The notes: generated by a model not told the origin, from the sequence alone. A DNA stretch of 64,000 nucleotides from Nocardia blacklockiae (GCF_015477355.1 NZ_JADLRJ010000015.1:62001-126000); one strand, 5' to 3'; shown: positions 26,050 to 35,503, numbered from the stretch's first letter. A program made the numbers and translations.

Positions 26050-26457
26050 TCAGGAGTGGATGGCGATGGTGGTGTCGGGAATGGCCTCCAGCAGCCGCCC
26101 CCACTCCGGATAGGTTCGCACCTTACGCGCGACCATGTCCGCGATCCGCGCACCCAGCTCCGGGTCGGGGTCGTCGGAGAGCCGGGCCGGCACCAGCCGC
26201 TCGAGGTGCGGCAGGATCTCGAAATCGCCCGCGAGGTGCACCGGGTCGTACAGGTAGCGTTCCAGCGCTTCGAGATCGGCGACCCCTACGCAGTAGGCGT
26301 GCGTGAATCCTTCCGCTGGATCGCCCAGATCCTGGCCCACCGTGCCGAACGACACCGACTCCACGCTTGCCGTCCGGCGCATCGCCGCCAGCACCGCGGC
26401 GCGCGTCGCCGCGTCCGCGCTGTCCTTGAACCGGAAGCGCAAAACGTTGACTATCAC
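26050..26457 (-). CDS. Dabb (stress-responsive A/B barrel) protein
   Basis: 135 residues from GTG 26457 with AGGAGG upstream. MIVNVLRFRFKDSA and the HAYCVGVADLEALERYLYDPVH block fit the Dabb dimeric alpha-beta barrel. Such proteins are small stress-linked or catabolic partners; olivetolic acid cyclase belongs here, but most are uncharacterised. Divergent from a TetR regulator and followed by a DUF1330 gene of the same barrel superfamily, suggesting a small regulated unit. Confidence 0.85.
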   Translation of the reverse strand: MIVNVLRFRFKDSADAATRAAVLAAMRRTASVESVSFGTVGQDLGDPAEGFTHAYCVGVADLEALERYLYDPVHLAGDFEILPHLERLVPARLSDDPDPELGARIADMVARKVRTYPEWGRLLEAIPDTTIAIHS

Positions 26458-26475
26458 CGGAATACCTCCTCTGAT

Positions 26476-26491
26476 TGAACTTGTCGGTTCA
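26476..26491. promoter_or_regulatory. Possible TetR operator between Dabb and tetR
   Basis: TGAAC-TTGTCG-GTTCA, 5-bp arms around 6 nt, lies in an AT-rich stretch about 20 nt upstream of the Dabb start and about 90 nt upstream of the divergent TetR gene. TTGTC and GGTT elements recur nearby. Confidence 0.35.
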
Positions 26492-26578
26492 GATTAGTTG
26501 TCTGGTTAGTTTTGTCAAACGGTCCATCGGGCTGAACCGCCGAGTACAGCGCGGGGCGAGGCGGGATATGCTGCGGGA

Positions 26579-27223
26579 GTGGCAGCGGGACAGGCGGGCG
26601 CGACGCCGCGCGGGCGGATCGACAAGCGGCAGGCGATTCTCGACGCCGCCTTCCAGGTGTTCGCGCGCAAGGGTTTCGAGCAGGCCTGCGTGCAGGACAT
26701 CGCCGCCGCGGCGGGCGTCGCCAAGCCCACGGTCTACAACCACCTCACCGACAAGCACAGCCTGCTGCGCGAATCGATCGCCGTGGTCGCCGATGCCGTC
26801 GGCGCGGACTGCGTCGCCGTCCTCGAACGGCTGCGCAACCCCGGCGACGATCTGCCCGCCCTGCTCGAGGACGTCGCCTACCGGCTGCTGCGCATCTGCA
26901 ACGACGACCGCTCCCGCGCGCTGCGCCGGCTCGCCTACGGACAGGCCGCCGGGGACCCGGGACTGGTCGAACTCGCGCGCGAGCGCACCGGCCAGCGCAC
27001 CCTGGACGCGCTGTCCGACCGGCTGGCCCGCCTGGCACTGTCCGGCCGCCTCCGCACCGCGGACCCGGCCGTCGCCGCCGAGCAGTTCCTCGCCTTGCTG
27101 ACGGCGCCGGTGGAGAACCGCTCCCGCATGGGCACCCGCACCGTCCGCACCACCGAACTGCGGACCATCGCCGCGGCCGCGGTCACGACGTTCCTGGCCG
27201 CCTACGGCGCCGACGCGGGCTAG
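26579..27223 (+). CDS. TetR-family regulator
   Basis: 214 residues. The helix-turn-helix (about 17-62) contains DIAAAAGVAKPTVYNHLTDKHSLL, and the C-terminal domain (TetR_C type with RALRRLAYGQAA) carries the effector pocket. GTG 26579 was taken as start. The divergent Dabb-DUF1330 pair is the likely target. Downstream there is only a convergent mycolyltransferase gene, 150 nt away with no clear terminator. Confidence 0.88.
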   Translation: MAAGQAGATPRGRIDKRQAILDAAFQVFARKGFEQACVQDIAAAAGVAKPTVYNHLTDKHSLLRESIAVVADAVGADCVAVLERLRNPGDDLPALLEDVAYRLLRICNDDRSRALRRLAYGQAAGDPGLVELARERTGQRTLDALSDRLARLALSGRLRTADPAVAAEQFLALLTAPVENRSRMGTRTVRTTELRTIAAAAVTTFLAAYGADAG

Positions 27224-27373
27224 GCGTCTTCGAAATACACCAGCCGGTAACCGGCAGTTCGCCCGCGTCGCTGCAAGGCTCAGCGGGTGGCGTGCGGCCG
27301 ATCGCCTCGGGGCAGCGTTCGGCCGACCGGGCGACGTAGCCGCCGAAACGCTGCGCCGACGCGGGCGGGGTGC

Positions 27374-28435
27374 TCAGGAGGTGAGGGCGGTCTCGAAGAG
27401 GGCCCAGGAGTCGTGCAGGTCTTCCTGCCAGTAGCCCCAGGAGTGCGTGCCGACCGGGCGCAGGTTGAAGGTGGCGGGGATCTGCAAGTGGTCGAGGCGC
27501 TCGCGCAGGGTGAGCGCGCAGCGGTTGGTGATGGCCTCGAGTACGCCGCCGCTGACCAATTGGCCGATGAGCTTGCCGCCGTTGCCGTGGATGCCGGGAC
27601 CGTCGAGGGTGTCCAGGGGGCCGGGGAAGCCCGAGCCGTTGGACACGTAGATCGCGGTGCCGCGCAACCGTTCCGCGTGCAGGAACGGGTCGTTGGCCGC
27701 CCAGGTCGGATCGTTCGGCGGGCCCCACATGTTGGCCGGGTTGCCGCGCCAGCGCAGCACCACCGCGTCGACGAACGCCTGCCCTTGCAGATCACTGGTC
27801 TGCACGCAGCCGCTGTAGGAGCCGACCGCCCGATACAGCCCGGGCGCGGCGAGCGCCAGCTGGAACACCGAGGTGCCGGCCATGGAGATCCCGGCCACGG
27901 CATTGGCGCCGCTGCCGCGGAACGCCGAATCCACGATCGGCGGCAGTTCGCCGGTGAGGAAGGTGGTCCAGCGCTGGCGGCCGAGCACCGGGTCGTCGGT
28001 GCGCCAGTCGGCGAAGTAGCTGCCGTTGCCGCCCATCGGGACCACCAGGGTGACCTGCTTGTCGCGGAAGAACTCGGTGAGGTCGGTCTGCTCGGTCCAG
28101 CTGCTGGAGTCCGCGCCGCCGCTGGCGCCGTTGAGCAGGTACAGCACGGGCGCGGGACGCGAACCGTCCGGCGCGGGACGCACTTTCACCGTGAGGTCGG
28201 TGTTCATCGCCGCCGAGTGCACCCGCAGTTCGAGCATCCCGTCGCCGGTCTCGGCGGCGGCGACCAGGTGCGAACCGTCGGCCGCGGGCAGCGCGGCGGC
28301 GGTGAGCGCGGGAATGTCCACCGGCGCCGGCTCGCTGCCCGCGTCGGCGGCCGCCGGCGACCACGGCGACAGCCCGACGACGATCAGCGGCGCGAGCAGC
28401 AGCCTGGCCCGCACGCGCCTGCCACGACTTCTCAC
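27374..28435 (-). CDS. Antigen-85-type mycolyltransferase (copy 2)
   Basis: 353 residues from GTG 28435, which has GGAGG at 6 nt. Signal peptide with an arginine-rich n-region, cleaved after AAADA near residue 32. Nucleophile Ser184 in AGISMAGTS; GTHSWGYW near the C-terminus; FRDKQVTLV and WGPPNDPTWAANDP are conserved. It is divergent from the PapA-GT39-GpgS-mycolyltransferase operon with a 253-nt shared promoter region, so it may be co-regulated with it. Function as in copy 1: trehalose/arabinogalactan mycolyl transfer in the wall. Confidence 0.92.
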   Translation of the reverse strand: MRSRGRRVRARLLLAPLIVVGLSPWSPAAADAGSEPAPVDIPALTAAALPAADGSHLVAAAETGDGMLELRVHSAAMNTDLTVKVRPAPDGSRPAPVLYLLNGASGGADSSSWTEQTDLTEFFRDKQVTLVVPMGGNGSYFADWRTDDPVLGRQRWTTFLTGELPPIVDSAFRGSGANAVAGISMAGTSVFQLALAAPGLYRAVGSYSGCVQTSDLQGQAFVDAVVLRWRGNPANMWGPPNDPTWAANDPFLHAERLRGTAIYVSNGSGFPGPLDTLDGPGIHGNGGKLIGQLVSGGVLEAITNRCALTLRERLDHLQIPATFNLRPVGTHSWGYWQEDLHDSWALFETALTS

Positions 28436-28688
28436 CGGGGACCTCCGAAACCTCTCGTACGAGCGTGTTCGGTGCCACCGTAGATTCGGATATTCCGCTG
28501 CCACAACCGGTTACGCGGGGAATTGGGACGACCGGTCGGGCCGGTCGGCCGATCCTGGGGAAGGTCACAAGATTCCCGGCCGGAGGTGGTCGCATGCCAC
28601 CGGCTGTCGTTAACTCGTCACCATGTTACCGGCGCGTTACCCGGGTCGGTGACCGAGTTCTGCTGTGCCGTATGAATTGAGGGCCACC

Positions 28689-30107
28689 GTGGTCAGTTTC
28701 GGTTTCTTCGACGATTGGCATCCGGAGCCGGGCAGGCTCACCAGTTGGACGGCATCGCCCAGCTCACGGGCCGCGGTGCGGCAGGCGCCGGTACACCCGG
28801 CGCCGCCGTCGTATCAGCAGGAGGCGTATCTGCGGGCGGCGCATCGCAATTCCGGTGCGGGCTTCCGGGTTTCCCGCCTGTGTATGATCGCATTCGATAT
28901 CCCCGGGGCCCCGGTACATGTCGCCCTGACCCGGACGGTGAATGCGTTCCTGCGCCGCCACGACACATTCTCCAGTTGGTTCGAGCTCGATTCCGAGGAC
29001 CGATTCGTCCGGCATGTGGCGGCGGCCGAGGATATCGAATTCGAGCCGACCGATCACGGTGAATTCACCGACAGCGACGCGATTCGCGCGCACGTGCAGA
29101 ACGAGACCCCGGACCCGTCGCAGTGGGACTGCTTCAGCTTCGGCATCATCGAGCGGGCCGACTCGTTCACCGTCTACGCCGCGGTCGACCACCTGCACAC
29201 CGACGGTGTGGCGCAGGCGTTGTCGTGCGTGGACCTGCTGACGCTGTACGGCCGCGAGCTGTCCGGCGGCCAGGTCGCGGTGGGCGAGGTCGACGGGCAC
29301 ATCGCGCATTGCGCCCGGGAACGGGCCTACAACGCCGAGCTGACGCTGGACTCGCCGCCGGTCCGCCGCTGGGTGGAGTTGTTGCGGCGCAACGGCGGTG
29401 ACGTGCCGTCGTTCCCCTTGGACCTGGGCGCCGGGGCCGGGTACACGCGAGGCGCGCAGGTGACCGTGCCGCTGATGAGCGAGGCCGACGCGCTGGCCTT
29501 CGAGCGGGCGTGCGCCGAGCACGGCGGGCGGTTCCTGGGCGGGCTGTTCGTGGCCATCGCCATCGCCGAACTCGAATTGAGCGGCCGGGACCGGTATTTC
29601 GGCTTCACGCCCGCGAACACGCGCAGCACGCCCGGCGAGGCGGGCTCGATCGGCTGGTACACCAACCTGATTCCGGTGACGGTGGACATCCGGCCCGAGG
29701 ACACCTTCGCCACGCTGGTCGGCGCGGCGCAACAGGCGGCCGAGCGCGCCAAGGACCTGCTCGATGTCTCGCTGCACCGGGTCCTGGAACTGGCCACCCC
29801 CGACCTCGGCATCCACACCGAGCCGGGCTGGGCCGCGCCGATGTTGTCCTACGTCGACGTCCGCAAGATCACGGGCGCGGAGATGTTCAGCCGCATCAAC
29901 GGCGGCCTCTACGGCAACAACGCCTCCGCCGGCGAGGTCTACACCTGGGTCAACCGCCTACCCGACCAGACCAAGCTGAGCGTGCTGTTCCCCGACACCC
30001 CCCAGGCCCACGAATCGATCGACCGCTACGTGAAGGCGGTGACCTCGGTCATCACCACCGTCGCGGCCGAAGGGGATTACGGCATCCGCGCCGACGCGCG
30101 GTCATGA
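28689..30107 (+). CDS. PapA-type acyltransferase (condensation-domain fold)
   Basis: 472 residues. The catalytic HxxxDG motif is H168-LHT-DG173, and the N-terminus VVSFGFFDDWHPEPGRLTSW plus PPSYQQEAYLRA resembles mycobacterial PapA1-PapA3, which acylate trehalose in sulfolipid and polyacyltrehalose synthesis. GTG 28689 has GAGGG at 5 nt; a GTG at 28665 is also possible. First gene of a four-gene operon; its stop overlaps the next start (ATGA). No pks or mmpL gene is nearby, so the acyl donor must come from elsewhere. Confidence 0.88.
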   Translation: MVSFGFFDDWHPEPGRLTSWTASPSSRAAVRQAPVHPAPPSYQQEAYLRAAHRNSGAGFRVSRLCMIAFDIPGAPVHVALTRTVNAFLRRHDTFSSWFELDSEDRFVRHVAAAEDIEFEPTDHGEFTDSDAIRAHVQNETPDPSQWDCFSFGIIERADSFTVYAAVDHLHTDGVAQALSCVDLLTLYGRELSGGQVAVGEVDGHIAHCARERAYNAELTLDSPPVRRWVELLRRNGGDVPSFPLDLGAGAGYTRGAQVTVPLMSEADALAFERACAEHGGRFLGGLFVAIAIAELELSGRDRYFGFTPANTRSTPGEAGSIGWYTNLIPVTVDIRPEDTFATLVGAAQQAAERAKDLLDVSLHRVLELATPDLGIHTEPGWAAPMLSYVDVRKITGAEMFSRINGGLYGNNASAGEVYTWVNRLPDQTKLSVLFPDTPQAHESIDRYVKAVTSVITTVAAEGDYGIRADARS

Positions 30108-31738
30108 AAGGAGCATTCGGCGCGGCCGCGCCCGACCGCGTCGATACTGTGGCGGAAGTCGGCGAGCAGCGCGACGGTTCACGAGAAACAGTGCCGCCGT
30201 TCGCGTTCCGGCCCGTGGCGGCCGTTGCCGGGCTTGCCGCGCTGATCCTGGTGGTGCGGGCGGATCGGTACGACTGGTTCGGTGACGAGTTGTATTTCCT
30301 GGCGGCCGGGCGGCGGCCGGCGTTCGGGTATGTCGATCAGGGGCCGCTGGTGCCGCTGTTGGCCCGGTGTGCCGACCTGATCGCGCCTGGATCCCTTGTG
30401 GTGCTGCGACTTCCGTCGATTCTCGCGACGGTCGGGGCGATCGTGCTCTCGGCGGCACTGGCCCGGGAGTTCGGGGGGCTGCGGGCGGCGCAGGTGCTCG
30501 CGGCGCTGGCGTACGCTACCTGCCCGTTTCTCGTCACCCAGGCCGCGACCCTGTCGACCTTCGCGCTGGACACCACGCTCACCGCGGCGGTGATCTGGTT
30601 GCTGGTGTGCTGGAACCGGATTCGCGACGATCGGCTGCTGCTCGCCGCCGCGGCCGTGGCCGCTCTCGACGTGCAGGTCAAGCTGCTGGTTGCGGTGCCA
30701 CTGCTCGGGCTCGCGCTGGGTGTCGCGGCCTGCGGCCCGCGCGAGCTGCTGCGTCGGCGCGCGCTGTGGTTCGGCACGCTGCTGGTGGGCGCGTCGGCGC
30801 TGCCGGGATTGCTGTGGCAGGCCCGGCACGGCTGGCCCCAGCTGGCGATGGGCGGGGTGATCCGCGCCGAGCAGCAGGCCGCCACCGGCGGCACGGCGGG
30901 CCTGCCGCTGCAAACGGTGCTGCTGATGGGCCTGCTGGGCGGCCTGCTCACCCTGGCCGCTGTGTGGGCGTGGGCCGCGGCGATCCTGCGGCGCAGCGGG
31001 TCCGTTAGTGCCACAGGCGCTTTCGGCGCGGCGCTGGTTCGCCACCGCTTCGTCGCGGTTGCGGTGGGTTGCCAGATTGTGTTCGTCGCGGTTACCGGTA
31101 CACGGCCGTATTACCTGGCCGGGCTGTTCCCGGTGGTGTTCGCGGTGGGCGCGGTGTGGGTGCTCGAGCGGGAGGTCTCCCGGCGCTTGCGGGGTGCGGT
31201 GACGGTGGTGACGGGGATCTCGGCGGCGATCGTCGTCACCGTGCTCGTCGTGTTGCCGCTGCCGCAGACCGAGCTGCGGCAGCCGAGCGACACCCAGAGC
31301 CGGATCTCCGCGCGGCTGCGGATGTTCGGCACCAGCGGCTGGGACCATCTCGGGGCCGCCGTCACCGCCGCCTACCGCGGCCTCGCACCCGAGGAACGGG
31401 CGCGGGCGGTGATCGTCACGCAAACCTATTGGCAGGCAAGCGCTCTCGACCACTTCGGCGGGGAACTTCCCGCGGTGTACAGCCCGAACCGTGGGTTCGC
31501 CTACTTCGGAACGCCGCCCGAGTCCGCGACCACCGTGCTCTACCTCGCCCCGCCGAAAGCCGCGCCGCGCCTGCGCGAAACGTTCGCCGGCGTCCGTCCC
31601 GTGGCCGTTCTCGACGACCGGCTCGGCTTCCCCGGCATCGACCGCGAACTGATCGTCTGGCGCTGCGACCGGCCGCAGCGGTCCTGGGCCGCCACCTGGC
31701 CGAGCCTGACCACCACCGTGCTCGACCCGGGCATCTGA
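30104..31738 (+). CDS. GT39/ArnT-like membrane glycosyltransferase
   Basis: 544 residues with about ten transmembrane helices after a 35-residue cytoplasmic tail. The first loop holds YDWFGDELYFL and GYVDQGPLVP, where the acidic residues match the catalytic region of the polyprenyl-phosphate-sugar-dependent GT39/83 families (PMT, ArnT). The C-terminal third is an extracytoplasmic domain. It would transfer a sugar from a lipid carrier to a substrate on the outer face of the membrane. Translationally coupled to papA and 18 nt before the gpgS-like gene. Confidence 0.82.
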   Translation: MKGAFGAAAPDRVDTVAEVGEQRDGSRETVPPFAFRPVAAVAGLAALILVVRADRYDWFGDELYFLAAGRRPAFGYVDQGPLVPLLARCADLIAPGSLVVLRLPSILATVGAIVLSAALAREFGGLRAAQVLAALAYATCPFLVTQAATLSTFALDTTLTAAVIWLLVCWNRIRDDRLLLAAAAVAALDVQVKLLVAVPLLGLALGVAACGPRELLRRRALWFGTLLVGASALPGLLWQARHGWPQLAMGGVIRAEQQAATGGTAGLPLQTVLLMGLLGGLLTLAAVWAWAAAILRRSGSVSATGAFGAALVRHRFVAVAVGCQIVFVAVTGTRPYYLAGLFPVVFAVGAVWVLEREVSRRLRGAVTVVTGISAAIVVTVLVVLPLPQTELRQPSDTQSRISARLRMFGTSGWDHLGAAVTAAYRGLAPEERARAVIVTQTYWQASALDHFGGELPAVYSPNRGFAYFGTPPESATTVLYLAPPKAAPRLRETFAGVRPVAVLDDRLGFPGIDRELIVWRCDRPQRSWAATWPSLTTTVLDPGI

Positions 31739-31756
31739 CGCGCACAAGGAGATTCG

Positions 31757-32695
31757 ATGTCGCTGACGGCCGACACCACCGGCAGCACCTGGTTCCGCGG
31801 CGAATGGTCGCTGCCGGACCTGACGAAACGCAAAGGGACGCGGACCATCTCGGTCGTCGTCCCGGCACTCAACGAGCAGGACACCATCGCCGGGGTGATC
31901 GCCTCGGTCCGAGGTCTGGTCGGCACTCTCGTCGACGAGCTGATCGTGGTCGACTCCGGTTCCACGGACGCCACCATCGACCGCGCCCGCGCCGCCGGGG
32001 CCACCGCCGTCTACACCCGCGAACAGGCGCTGCCCTCGCTGCCGCCGCGCCCCGGGAAGGGCGAGGTGCTGTGGCGTTCGCTGGCCGTGGCGACCGGCGA
32101 CGTGATCGTGTTCATCGATTCCGATCTGCGCCACCCGGATCCACGCTTCGTCCCGTCGCTGGTGGCGCCGCTGCTGCACGACGAGCGGCTGCGGCTGGTG
32201 AAGGGCTGCTACCGCCGGCCGCTGGGCAACGACCCCTCCGGCGACGCCGACGGCGGCGGGCGCGTCACCCAGCTGGTCGCCCGCCCGCTGCTGGCCGCGC
32301 TCGCCCCCGAACTCGCCGACATCGTGCAACCGCTCGGCGGCGAATACGCCGCCACCCGCGAACTGCTCACCGCCGTGCCGTTCGCGCCCGGCTACGGCGT
32401 CGAGATCGGCATCCTGCTCGACACCTGGCGGCGGCACGGCGCGGCCGCCATCGGCCAGGTCGACCTCGGCACCCGGGTGCACCGCAACCGCCCCACCCAC
32501 GAACTGGCCGTGATGAGCCGCCAGATCGTGGCCACCCTGCTGGACCGGCTCGGCATCGCCGACTCCGGGATCGGGCTGACTCAGTACCGCCCCGACGGCA
32601 CCGGCTGGCGGCGGCACACCACCACGGTGTCGCTGGCCGACCGCCCCGCCATGGCCGACCTGCTCGCCTACGACTGTTCCCTGCTCAACCCGTGA
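31757..32695 (+). CDS. Glucosyl-3-phosphoglycerate synthase (GpgS family)
   Basis: 312 residues of GT81. ISVVVPALNE, VVDSGSTD, the metal-binding D121-S-D123 (VFIDSDL) and RVHRNRP (His242) align with M. tuberculosis GpgS (Rv1208), with the GGGRVTQLVARPLLAAL and GYGVEIG blocks intact. The known reaction is glucosyl transfer from UDP-glucose to 3-phosphoglycerate, starting methylglucose lipopolysaccharide. Being in an operon with lipid and glycosyl transferases, it may be a second copy with an altered acceptor. ATG 31757 follows AAGGAGATTCG. Confidence 0.9.
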   Translation: MSLTADTTGSTWFRGEWSLPDLTKRKGTRTISVVVPALNEQDTIAGVIASVRGLVGTLVDELIVVDSGSTDATIDRARAAGATAVYTREQALPSLPPRPGKGEVLWRSLAVATGDVIVFIDSDLRHPDPRFVPSLVAPLLHDERLRLVKGCYRRPLGNDPSGDADGGGRVTQLVARPLLAALAPELADIVQPLGGEYAATRELLTAVPFAPGYGVEIGILLDTWRRHGAAAIGQVDLGTRVHRNRPTHELAVMSRQIVATLLDRLGIADSGIGLTQYRPDGTGWRRHTTTVSLADRPAMADLLAYDCSLLNP

Positions 32696-32726
32696 TGCCA
32701 CGGCCCACGCCGCCGGAGGACCCACC

Positions 32727-33833
32727 GTGATCGCCCATCCCGCCCGCGTCGCCCCGGTGCGGCGCACGCTGCTCGCGGCACTGCTCCTGGCCGCCGCGCA
32801 ACTCGCGAGTGTACCTGCGGCACAAGGTCAGCCGCCGGTCTCCACGTCGCCGGTCCCCACGCCGGTGTCTACGTCGCCGGTCTCCACATCGTCGGTTCCC
32901 ACGCCGCCGGTCTCCACGCTGTCGGCCGACGGCTCGCGGCTGGACCGCATCCAAGCGCAGCCCGGCCGCCTGCTCGACCTGTACGTGTACTCGGCCGCGA
33001 TGAACATCGTGATCCGCTCCCGGGTGCTGCGCGCCGTCGACGAGCAGACCCCCGCGCCGACGCTGTACCTGCTCAACGGCGCGAACGGCGGCGTCGACGG
33101 CAGCTGGTACGACGAGACCGACGTCGCCGAGTTCTTCCGCGACAAACAAGTCAACGTCGTCATCCCGATCGGCGGCGCGGGCAGCTACTTCGCCGACTGG
33201 CGGACCGACGACCCGATCCTGGGCCGCCAGCGCTGGGCGACCTTCCTCACCACCGAACTGCCCCCGATCGTCGACGCCGCGCTGAACGGCAACGGCGCCA
33301 ACGCGATCGCGGGCCTGTCGATGGCCGGCACCTCGGTGTTCCAGCTCGCCCTCAGCGCGCCCGGGCTGTACCGCGCGATCGGCTCCTACAGCGGCTGCAT
33401 CCAGACCAGCAACCCCGGCGGGCAGGCCATGGTCGCCGCGGTGGTGGCGCGCCAGCGCGGCAACGCCGCCAATCTGTGGGGCCCGCCGTCGGATCCGGCG
33501 TGGGCCGCGCACGATCCCTACCTGCACGCCGACCGTTTGCGCGGCACGGCCGTCTACGTCGCCACCGGCACCGGCGTCCCCGGCGACCACGACACCCCCG
33601 CGGGCACCCGCGGCGACCTGATCCAGCTCACCTGGCAGCTGATGTTCGGCGCGCCGCTCGAGGCCATCGCCAACGCCTGCACCTACCAGCTCCGAGATCG
33701 CCTGCGCGAGCTGGACATTCCCGCGACCTTCGATTTCCGGCCGACCGGCACGCACTCGTGGGGTTACTGGCAGGAGGACCTGCACCGGTCCTGGCCGCTG
33801 TTCGAGGCCGCGCTGGCCCGCCCGGTGCGTTAG
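32727..33833 (+). CDS. Antigen-85-type mycolyltransferase (copy 3)
   Basis: 368 residues from GTG 32727, with GGAGG at 6 nt. Signal peptide ends near AAQG (34). A low-complexity linker of Val/Ser/Thr/Pro repeats (about 38-66) separates it from the catalytic domain; copies 1 and 2 lack this. Nucleophile Ser198 in AGLSMAGTS, GTHSWGYW near the end, WGPPSDPAWAAHDP conserved. Last gene of the papA-GT39-gpgS operon, 31 nt after gpgS. The operon position suggests its acyl transfer acts on the lipid made by the preceding enzymes. Confidence 0.92.
   Translation: MIAHPARVAPVRRTLLAALLLAAAQLASVPAAQGQPPVSTSPVPTPVSTSPVSTSSVPTPPVSTLSADGSRLDRIQAQPGRLLDLYVYSAAMNIVIRSRVLRAVDEQTPAPTLYLLNGANGGVDGSWYDETDVAEFFRDKQVNVVIPIGGAGSYFADWRTDDPILGRQRWATFLTTELPPIVDAALNGNGANAIAGLSMAGTSVFQLALSAPGLYRAIGSYSGCIQTSNPGGQAMVAAVVARQRGNAANLWGPPSDPAWAAHDPYLHADRLRGTAVYVATGTGVPGDHDTPAGTRGDLIQLTWQLMFGAPLEAIANACTYQLRDRLRELDIPATFDFRPTGTHSWGYWQEDLHRSWPLFEAALARPVR
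32836..32925. repeat. In-frame 15-bp-type minisatellite in mycolyltransferase gene
   Basis: About six degenerate tandem units of the type GCCGGTCTCCACGTC encode a PVSTS/PVPTP linker between signal peptide and catalytic domain. Units are multiples of three so length changes would not break the frame. The paralogs at 21739 and 27374 have no such repeat. Confidence 0.8.
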
Positions 33834-33962
33834 GTGTCATCGCGGCCCCGCCGCGACGATTGTGGACCGTCATCATCGACGCCGCAGCACATTTCGGGCA
33901 TCGCCGCGGTGTCGTAGCCTGGCCGACCGACAGGCAGCGACACAGCGGATCGGAGGAGCGCG

Positions 33963-35216
33963 ATGGCCGACGCCTTCGGTGCCGACGCACGGTACTGGGA
34001 ACCGCCGTCGGAGCGGACCGTCGAACTGCTGCGGGCCGCGGTGGAGCTGGTGCTCGACCACCCCGAGCTGATGTACGAGGCGATGGACGACGCCTCGCTG
34101 GCCGCCGCGAGTCCCGCGATCGCCGCCGAACCCGCGCTGGCCGAGGCGGTGCGCGCCTGCGTGCGCGCGAATCTGACGCACTGGTGCCTGGCGAATCTCA
34201 GCAATCCGGGAATGCCGGTGGCGCCCAATCTCTCGGCCGAGAACGTGAACATCGCGCGCGCGGTGGTGCGGCACGGATTCGACGAAATGCTGGTCACCAA
34301 TTTTCATGCCGGGCAGAATGCCGCGGTGCGGAAATGGACGCAGCTGGCGTTCTTCGTCAGCCCGGACCCGTACGAGGTGCGCGAATTACTCGACGTCGTC
34401 ATGGGATCGATTTTCGCTTTCATCGACGACACCCTGGCCGGCGTATTCGAACTGATTCAGCGCGAACGCCGGGAACTCGCCGACGTCGATCACACCGAAC
34501 GCATGGAGACGCTGAATCTGGTGCTCGGCGGCGCGCCGATCAGCGCCGGCCGCGCGGGGGAGCGGCTGCGCTACGAACTCGACCGCTCGCACCTGGCGGC
34601 CATCGTGTGGAGCGACTCCTACCCGGCCGAGCCCGAGCCGCTCGAGAAGGCGGTCAACGCGCTCGCGCAGGCGGCCGGTTCGGTGCAGCCGCTCACCCTC
34701 GTCCCCAGCCCCTCGACGCTGTGGGTGTGGCTGCCCGCCGAGCGGCTGCCCGAACTGGAGCCGGTCCGCGCGGCGCTGACCGCGCCGGGCGTGCGGATGG
34801 CCGTCGGCTCGGTGGGCACGGGCATGGCGGGGTTCCGTCGCGCGCACCTGGATGCCGTTGCGGCACAACGACTCATGCGCCGACTGCCGGCGGGCGCGCG
34901 GCTGGCCACCTACGACGAGGTGGAGGTCGTCGCGCTGGCCACCGGCGACGAGGAGCGGGCCCGCGAGTTCGTCACCCGGACGCTGGGCAACCTGGTGACC
35001 GCCGACGCCGAACTGCGCGAGACGGTGCGCGTTTATCTGCACGAGGGGTCGAACACGACGCGGACCGCGCGGGCGCTGTTCACCCACCGAAACACGATCG
35101 TGCACCGGCTCGACCGGGTCCGCGGGCTGTTGCCCTGCCCGCTCGAACAGCGTCCGCTGCAAGTGGCGCTGGCGCTGGAGATCGTGCGTGTCATCGGCGC
35201 GGCCGACGGCCACTGA
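33963..35216 (+). CDS. PucR-family regulator
   Basis: 417 residues. The C-terminal helix-turn-helix has the PucR/CdaR signature (LHEGSNTTRTARALFTHRNTIVHRLDRV, about 357-385), preceded by a GGDEF-like central domain (LAAIVWSD...VWLPAE) and an N-terminal ligand domain. Such regulators control purine, sugar-acid or lipid genes. ATG 33963 follows GGAGGAGC. It lies 130 nt after the glycolipid operon and has a paralogous gene 287 nt downstream, but no obvious target gene. Confidence 0.88.
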   Translation: MADAFGADARYWEPPSERTVELLRAAVELVLDHPELMYEAMDDASLAAASPAIAAEPALAEAVRACVRANLTHWCLANLSNPGMPVAPNLSAENVNIARAVVRHGFDEMLVTNFHAGQNAAVRKWTQLAFFVSPDPYEVRELLDVVMGSIFAFIDDTLAGVFELIQRERRELADVDHTERMETLNLVLGGAPISAGRAGERLRYELDRSHLAAIVWSDSYPAEPEPLEKAVNALAQAAGSVQPLTLVPSPSTLWVWLPAERLPELEPVRAALTAPGVRMAVGSVGTGMAGFRRAHLDAVAAQRLMRRLPAGARLATYDEVEVVALATGDEERAREFVTRTLGNLVTADAELRETVRVYLHEGSNTTRTARALFTHRNTIVHRLDRVRGLLPCPLEQRPLQVALALEIVRVIGAADGH

Positions 35217-35257
35217 GCCATAGCCGCGGCGCGCCGCCCGCGGGCCGCGTCGGCGAG

Positions 35258-35290
35258 AGTGCACAAAGTCCCCGCGCAGCGGTGTGCACT
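35258..35290. promoter_or_regulatory. Long-spaced dyad upstream of second PucR gene
   Basis: AGTGCACA and TGTGCACT, exact 8-bp complementary arms with 17 nt between, lie in the 287-nt region between the two PucR genes. The remaining region has no evident gene. Possibly the binding site of a dimeric PucR protein. Confidence 0.4.
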
Positions 35291-35503
35291 TCGACCTGTT
35301 CCCGTCGCGGACTTCGGGATAGAGTTTCCCCCTGGCGAATTACGCCGTGCAAAGTGTGCCTCGCAGCGTCGAACGGGGAATGTCATGACCATCCACCGCC
35401 CGGGTCCGCCCCTTTTCGGAAAGAACTTCCGATGGCCGAGCGAGGAAGTATCACAGCGGAATTCGGCCCGTATTCGTGAATTCTCCCAATCGGGAGGCCG
35501 CTC

